Shown: positions 41,763 to 46,417 of the stretch, one piece after another
Layout: the number at the start of each line of letters is the position of its first letter
Position numbering within the stretch: position 1 is the stretch's first letter
Assembly: GCA_025966365.1 (NCBI GenBank)
Contig: JAICWV010000010.1
Location: 1 to 46,417 of the forward strand
DNA from: Chloroflexota bacterium
GTDB lineage: Bacteria; Chloroflexota; UBA5177
Length of the DNA stretch: 46,417 nucleotides
Direction: 5' to 3'
Translations under genes and position numbers: made by a program
Notes under the pieces: generated by a model
Database searches by the model: none
What the model was told of the DNA's origin: nothing
What the model saw: only the letters and a program-made list of their open reading frames with translations

Positions 41763-44312
41763 ATGGAAGACGAACTCGTACTTCTCACCTCGTATTTCAA
41801 CCTCGTTGCCGGACGCAGGCAGGACACGGCCGACACCTTTCGGGTCGACACCGATTTGCCCTCCGCGAGCTCCCCGGACGGCACTGCCGCGCTCTACATC
41901 CTGACCGAGTCGTCCACCGGCGGCCATATGGGGCCGCGTGCGCGGCGGCTGGTGGCCGACACCGTCGCCTGGGAGTATTCGAGCCACGCCGACGACCAGC
42001 CCGTGGCCAGGCTCAGGGCCGCCCTCCATGCCGCTCATGAGGGGCTGCTGCGCGAATTCGACGGACACGTGGCGGTGGGAGCATCGGTTATCGCCGTAGA
42101 GCGCGACGTCATCTATCTCGCCCAGGTAGCGCCCGCGCAGGTATACGTCATGCATGACGAGCGTCTCCATTCTCTTCCCGCCACGGCCGAGGGCAGCTCT
42201 CCGTTTGCCCGGTCGCTCGGCGCGCGAACAGAACCGACGATCTCGGTGTTCCGGGATCAAGTAGAGGCAGGGGATGTGGTGGCCCTCTGCTCGACCTGGT
42301 TCGATCGAACGGCCGATGCCGCGGATGTACGCGAGTGCTTTGCCGGCGGTACGGCCGACGACATCGCGGAAGCGCTGCTGGATCTTGCCAAGGCACACGA
42401 CGTCCTCGACGTCACCGCCATTGTGATCGAGGCGGCATCGTCGCACGAGATGGCCGCCCGCGGCGATGACGACCGGCCGGCCGGGTTCATGGAACAGATC
42501 GATGTCGCCGTCCAGGCCCTGGCCGGCGTCGGCAGAATGCTCCTGACCGAGCTGCGTCCGGCGCCCGCCATCTACCCGCCTCCGACGAACGGGTCGAGCG
42601 CCGACGCGGCCGAGGACAGTGCCTTGCCAGAGACCCACGGCGCGCATTCAATTACGAGTGAGCAGCCGCTGGTCCAGCCGCGCGCGGAACCGGAGAGCGA
42701 CTTTGAGACTGGCGAGCATCCGATGGTCACGCCCAATCTCTCCCAAACGTCGGAGCCACCCGCTGTCGACGCGGACGCGCTCGACTGGCCGCTGCCCAGC
42801 GTCGAGTCTCTTCCCAACGGACAGATTGCCGAAACCCACGGAGAGCCTCCGCTGTCCGACCAGATGACGGAAGAGATTCCTGCCATCACCGCTCCTCCTC
42901 CCCGGCGCCGTGCAAAGCGCGAGCCCGCTGCGGAGCCGGCACCTACCCCAGAGCCGGTTTCCGAGCTGGACCAGGTGAACTCGCGCCTGGGTGAAACACA
43001 GGACATGAGTGATGTGATTCCACCGGTCCAGGCATTTGAGGAAGCGGCCAGTACCGAGCCTCACCGCATCTATGCCACCAACAATAAAGACATCGACGCC
43101 GTCAATCGCCGGCCCCGCCGCTTTGGCGGCCTGAACGCTACTCCAGTCATTCGCCCTGGCCTCGACATTGACCTGCGCAAGCCGGTCTCCCGCTCCACCC
43201 CGCCTGCGCTCATCTGGGGCGGCGTGGCCGTGTTCCTCGTTCTCGCGGTGGCGGCGGTCGCTCTGTACTTCACAAGCCACCACGCGCCTCACACCAATCC
43301 CTATCCAGCTGCTGTGGCACAGGACCTCAGACGGGCCCGCACTGCGAAGTCAGCGGCGCAGCAGGACAGCTATCTCAACCAGGCAGCCAAAGACATAAAC
43401 CTGGCTGCCCAAAATGGCTCAACTGCCGCGTCCGTGGCCGCCATGCGAACGCGGCTGCGTCAGACCGGCGACACCTTGCATAACATCACCCGAATTGCCT
43501 CTCCGGTCCTGATCACCGACTTCTCCCGGTTCCCCAGTGCCGCGCCCTCGCAGATCGCCAGCGTGCCCGGCACCGTCTATGTCCTCGACCCCGGACGAAA
43601 ATCGGTCTTCTCCGTGACCGCTCAGCCCAACCAGAACCCGGCGCAGGTATCGGTTGCCGGAGACCAATACAGCGGCTTTACCTTCGGCACGCCGCAACTC
43701 CTCGCAACCAGTGGAACCACCGCCTACATCCTCGACAACAACAACGTCTTGCTCCGCGACACTGCCGGGACCACCTCCGCGACCTCCCTGGCGTCCGGCA
43801 CCCAGACCACCACCCCGAAATACACCGCCATGGACGCCACGCCCGACGGCAATGTCTTTCTCCTCGATTCCGCCGGCGACCAGGTGTGGCGATTCTCCAA
43901 CGGCGCGCCCCCACCGGCGACCTACTGGGACAGCAATCCACCTACCCTTAAGGACGCCGTCTCGTTCGCCTTCGATAGCTCGTATCTGTACATCCTCAAG
44001 TCGACCGGAGGCGTGCTCAAGTACGATCTCGCCAACGTGCCGCAACCGCACCAGTTCACCACCAATCTCAAGACTCCCCTGACGCACCCCACCATGATCT
44101 ATACCGACGCGGCACAGAAGTACGTCTGGATCGCCGACCCTGCCCACAGCCGCATCCTTCAATTGCAGAAGGACGGCACCTATGTCCGTACCTATCTCTC
44201 TGCCGGCCCAATGGACCTCTCCAGAATGAAGGGCATGACCGTCGGTCCTGCCGGTAACACTGTCTACGTGATGGCCGGCTCCAAGCTGTACGACTTCCCG
44301 GTTACTCCCTGA
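41763..44312 (+). CDS. Degenerate PP2C-like domain protein with transmembrane helix and propeller-like extracytoplasmic domain
   Basis: The 849-residue protein has a PP2C-like N-terminal domain (about residues 1-225), a charged Pro/Glu-rich linker (about 270-450) and one transmembrane helix (about 483-505, LIWGGVAVFLVLAVAAVALYF). From about 570 to the end it is beta-propeller-like, with repeated strand motifs such as TVYVLDPGRKSVFSV, NVFLLDSAGDQVWRF and KYVWIADPAHSRILQL. The phosphatase metal motifs are lost: the ADG-type motif reads TESSTGGHMG, NxGDS reads QVAPAQ, and SDG reads CSTWFD. It is probably a pseudophosphatase scaffold or sensor. Its stop overlaps the tgt start by 1 bp (TGATG). Confidence 0.7.
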   Translation: MEDELVLLTSYFNLVAGRRQDTADTFRVDTDLPSASSPDGTAALYILTESSTGGHMGPRARRLVADTVAWEYSSHADDQPVARLRAALHAAHEGLLREFDGHVAVGASVIAVERDVIYLAQVAPAQVYVMHDERLHSLPATAEGSSPFARSLGARTEPTISVFRDQVEAGDVVALCSTWFDRTADAADVRECFAGGTADDIAEALLDLAKAHDVLDVTAIVIEAASSHEMAARGDDDRPAGFMEQIDVAVQALAGVGRMLLTELRPAPAIYPPPTNGSSADAAEDSALPETHGAHSITSEQPLVQPRAEPESDFETGEHPMVTPNLSQTSEPPAVDADALDWPLPSVESLPNGQIAETHGEPPLSDQMTEEIPAITAPPPRRRAKREPAAEPAPTPEPVSELDQVNSRLGETQDMSDVIPPVQAFEEAASTEPHRIYATNNKDIDAVNRRPRRFGGLNATPVIRPGLDIDLRKPVSRSTPPALIWGGVAVFLVLAVAAVALYFTSHHAPHTNPYPAAVAQDLRRARTAKSAAQQDSYLNQAAKDINLAAQNGSTAASVAAMRTRLRQTGDTLHNITRIASPVLITDFSRFPSAAPSQIASVPGTVYVLDPGRKSVFSVTAQPNQNPAQVSVAGDQYSGFTFGTPQLLATSGTTAYILDNNNVLLRDTAGTTSATSLASGTQTTTPKYTAMDATPDGNVFLLDSAGDQVWRFSNGAPPPATYWDSNPPTLKDAVSFAFDSSYLYILKSTGGVLKYDLANVPQPHQFTTNLKTPLTHPTMIYTDAAQKYVWIADPAHSRILQLQKDGTYVRTYLSAGPMDLSRMKGMTVGPAGNTVYVMAGSKLYDFPVTP

Positions 44313-45481
44313 TGCCTTTCGGCTTTCGCGTCCTCGCCGAGGACGCGCAGACCGAGGCGCGCACCGGACAGCTGACCACGACGCATGGAGTCGTCGAGAC
44401 CCCGGTCTTCATGCCTGTGGGCACCCAGGCGACGGTCAAAACGCTGACTCCGGATGAGCTGCGGACCGCGGGAGCGCGGATTATCCTCTCCAATACCTAC
44501 CACCTCTACCTCCGGCCCGGGTCCGATCTCATCAACCGCTTGGGAGGGCTCCATCAATTCATGAATTGGGACCGCCCGATCCTGACCGACAGCGGCGGGT
44601 TTCAGGTGTTTTCGCTCAGCCACCTCCGTGCCATTGACGAAGAGGGAGTCCGTTTCCGCTCCCATATTGACGGCTCAGCCCACAACTTCACCCCGGAAAA
44701 CGTAACCAGAATTCAAGAAGAGCTGGACTCGGACATTGCCATGGTGCTGGACGAGTGCACCTCCTACCCGGTGTCGGAAGAAGAGGCACGCATTTCCATG
44801 GAACGAACGTCGCGCTGGGCAGCGCGAGCACAGGAAGTCCACCGGCGGCCCGACCAGGTGCAGTTTGGGATCGTTCAGGGTGGGATGTACCCGCACCTGC
44901 GGGAAGAGAGCGCGCGGCAGCTCAGCGCACTCGACTTCCCCGGCTACGCTGTGGGCGGGCTCTCGGTGGGCGAGCCCAAAGACATTTTCTACGCCATGAC
45001 CGCAATCTCCGCTCGCGCCCTTCCCGCGCACAAGCCGCGCTACCTCATGGGCGTGGGGGCGCCGGAAGACCTCTTTGAAGCGGTGAAGTGTGGGGTGGAC
45101 ATGTTCGACTGCGTGCTGCAGACGCGGCTGGGCAGAAACGGCGCCCTGCTGACTCGAAGTGGCCGCATCAACATCCGCAATGCCCGGTTCAGGGAAGACC
45201 CCGGTCCCCCCGATTCATGGTGCGACTGCTATACCTGCCGGCATTTCACGCTCGCCTACCTGCACCACCTGTTTCGGGCCGACGAGCTTCTCGGGCACAG
45301 GCTGGCCAGCCTGCACAATGTGCGATGGACGATCAAGCTGGTAGAGGAAATGCGCGACGCCATTCGCGCCGGGAGTTTCGCCGCGTACCACCAGTCGTTT
45401 CTTGCGGCATACACGCCGCCTGACGGCACCGTTCGTGACGAGCAGCGAGCCAGCTGGGCGGCTGCGCATACGGGGAAGTAG
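44312..45481 (+). CDS. tgt: Queuine/preQ1 tRNA-guanine transglycosylase
   Basis: The 389-residue enzyme exchanges guanine 34 in the anticodon of His, Tyr, Asn and Asp tRNAs for preQ1. It has FMPVGTQATVKTLTPDEL, the base-binding Asp in LTDSGGFQVFSL, the FGIVQGGMY and GYAVGGLSVGEP motifs, the nucleophilic Asp in VDMFDCVLQTRLGRNG, and the zinc site CDCYTCRHFTLAYLHH near the C terminus. It is full length for the bacterial family. Its ATG shares one base with the previous stop; the HAD gene follows after 3 bp. Confidence 0.96.
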   Translation: MPFGFRVLAEDAQTEARTGQLTTTHGVVETPVFMPVGTQATVKTLTPDELRTAGARIILSNTYHLYLRPGSDLINRLGGLHQFMNWDRPILTDSGGFQVFSLSHLRAIDEEGVRFRSHIDGSAHNFTPENVTRIQEELDSDIAMVLDECTSYPVSEEEARISMERTSRWAARAQEVHRRPDQVQFGIVQGGMYPHLREESARQLSALDFPGYAVGGLSVGEPKDIFYAMTAISARALPAHKPRYLMGVGAPEDLFEAVKCGVDMFDCVLQTRLGRNGALLTRSGRINIRNARFREDPGPPDSWCDCYTCRHFTLAYLHHLFRADELLGHRLASLHNVRWTIKLVEEMRDAIRAGSFAAYHQSFLAAYTPPDGTVRDEQRASWAAAHTGK

Positions 45482-45484
45482 ACC

Positions 45485-46153
45485 GTGATTGGTGGCGTTA
45501 TCTTCGACATCGACGGGACGCTGTTGGCCAGCAATGCCGCCCACGCCCACTCCTGGGTGGATGCATACTCCGACTTTGGCTACAACGTGCCGTTCTATCA
45601 GCTACGGTGGCTCATCGGCATGGGCGGAGACCGGCTGATCAAGACGCATTTTCCCGGGATGTCTAGCGGCGAGGGAATCGGAAAGGTCATCGCTCATCGG
45701 GCAGTCAACGTCTTTCTGGACCGGTACGCACCCGCGCTTCAGCCGACTCCAGGAGCGCGGACGCTGGTCGAACGCGTGCAGCGGGCCGGACTGAAGACGG
45801 TGGTCGCAACCTCAGCCAGGCAGAAAGAGCTGGAGGTACTGTTGAAGCTGGCGGGGGTGGCGGATCTGCTGACCGAGGCCACCACCGCCAGCGACGTCGC
45901 GTCCACCAAGCCGTCTCCCGAGGTGGTCGAGGCGGCACTCGAGAAAATTGGACTGCCGCCGCATGAGGCGGTGATGATCGGCGACACTCCCTACGACGTG
46001 GAGGCGGCGGCGCGGGCCGGCGTCCGCATCATCGGCGTGCGTTCCGGCGGCTGGGACGACGCGTCTCTGCAGGGTGCGGCCGCCATCTATAACGATCCGG
46101 AGGATCTCGTGCAGCACTTCGACAACTCCGTGCTGGCAGGTGGCTCGCAATGA
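45485..46153 (+). CDS. HAD-superfamily phosphatase (phosphoglycolate-phosphatase-like)
   Basis: The 222-residue protein shows the four HAD motifs: I FDIDGTLLAS (catalytic Asp pair), II VVATSARQK, III Lys in ASTKPSPEV, and IV MIGDTPYDVEAA. A helical cap sits between I and II, as in phosphoglycolate phosphatase-like and beta-phosphoglucomutase-like enzymes. The substrate is not fixed by sequence. The GTG at 45485 lies 3 bp after tgt. Its stop overlaps the dipeptidase start (ATGA). Confidence 0.9.
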   Translation: MIGGVIFDIDGTLLASNAAHAHSWVDAYSDFGYNVPFYQLRWLIGMGGDRLIKTHFPGMSSGEGIGKVIAHRAVNVFLDRYAPALQPTPGARTLVERVQRAGLKTVVATSARQKELEVLLKLAGVADLLTEATTASDVASTKPSPEVVEAALEKIGLPPHEAVMIGDTPYDVEAAARAGVRIIGVRSGGWDDASLQGAAAIYNDPEDLVQHFDNSVLAGGSQ

Positions 46154-46417
46154 CGGCGCGGATGCCTGTCTTCGACGGCCACAATGATGTTCTTCTCCGT
46201 CTGTGGGAGAAGGGGGGCTCCTTCTTCAATCGAGCCGACGAGGGACACATAGACCTGTCTCGGGCGCGCCAGGGCGGCCTGGCGGGCGGTTTCATGGCCA
46301 TGTTCGTCCCGTCGGACCGGCCACCGGACGACGGAACCGCCGATATGTCGAACCGGCCGATGCCTCCCACTCCGCCGCTCGAACACGCGCAGAGCGTGAT
46401 CCTGGACCTGATAGGAC
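46150..46417 (+). CDS. Membrane dipeptidase (peptidase M19), N-terminal part
   Basis: Only the first 89 codons are present, since the window ends at 46417. The start MPVFDGHNDVLLRLWEKGG carries the zinc-binding DGHND motif of M19 renal-dipeptidase-like enzymes. It is followed by HIDLSRARQGGLAGGFMAMF, also typical of the family. The family hydrolyses dipeptides, often with D-amino acids. It overlaps the HAD gene by 4 bp (ATGA). Confidence 0.85.
   Translation, partial: MTARMPVFDGHNDVLLRLWEKGGSFFNRADEGHIDLSRARQGGLAGGFMAMFVPSDRPPDDGTADMSNRPMPPTPPLEHAQSVILDLIG

Overview
The window is about 46.4 kb of GC-rich bacterial chromosome with short intergenic gaps, frequent ATGA start/stop overlaps and sigma70-type promoters. 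I see no rRNA, tRNA, CRISPR array, insertion sequence or phage gene. The organism is most likely a free-living heterotroph of the Chloroflexota or a neighbouring terrestrial phylum. This is an inference from exported proteins with Thr/Pro/Ala linkers, several DUF5666 domains, a peptide-type ABC transporter next to GH4 enzymes, and the coexistence of LexA, sigma-54 and a gyrase-type GyrA. No 16S rRNA is present to confirm it.

Layout. (1) 1-3263, minus strand: a small unknown protein, two adjacent genes each encoding two YbjQ-type domains, and an O-methyltransferase. (2) 3377-13887: a sugar locus. On the plus strand, a PfkB kinase, a GH4 phospho-glycosidase, a BadF-type sugar kinase and a second GH4 enzyme are translationally coupled. 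On the minus strand, a complete Opp/Dpp-type ABC importer (binding protein, two permeases, two ATPases) converges on them, and the two operons overlap by 32 bp at their 3' ends. No PTS gene is seen, so the simplest model is ABC import of a disaccharide or glycoside, ATP-dependent phosphorylation inside the cell, then NAD/metal-dependent GH4 cleavage. (3) 14.2-23.7 kb: mostly exported or membrane proteins (a DUF5666 protein, a membrane-anchored phosphoesterase, a DUF981-like protein, two secreted proteins with Thr/Pro-rich linkers) and a DEAD-box RNA helicase. (4) 23.7-26.8 kb: acetate uptake and activation (SatP-like transporter plus acetyl-CoA synthetase) behind a strong promoter and an unusually long leader that contains a mini-ORF with a near-perfect Shine-Dalgarno sequence. 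(5) 26.8-34.2 kb: an MBL-fold hydrolase, a TetR regulator coupled to a maleylpyruvate-isomerase-like protein, an M24 peptidase homologue, a voltage-gated-type ion channel with a non-canonical filter, an acyl-CoA ligase coupled to a citryl-CoA-lyase-like protein, and a 54-residue two-helix membrane protein. (6) 34.4-46.4 kb: a protein built of ten DUF5666-like units, LexA with a promoter/operator, sigma-54 with an inserted zinc ribbon, GyrA, a degenerate PP2C-like/transmembrane/propeller protein, Tgt, a HAD phosphatase, and the start of an M19 dipeptidase.

The points most worth following up are the PTS-independent GH4 locus, the zinc-ribbon sigma-54, the catalytically degenerate PP2C receptor-like protein, the ten-repeat DUF5666 protein, and the structured leader of the acetate operon. 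All functional statements come from reading the sequence and recalling family features; no database search was run.
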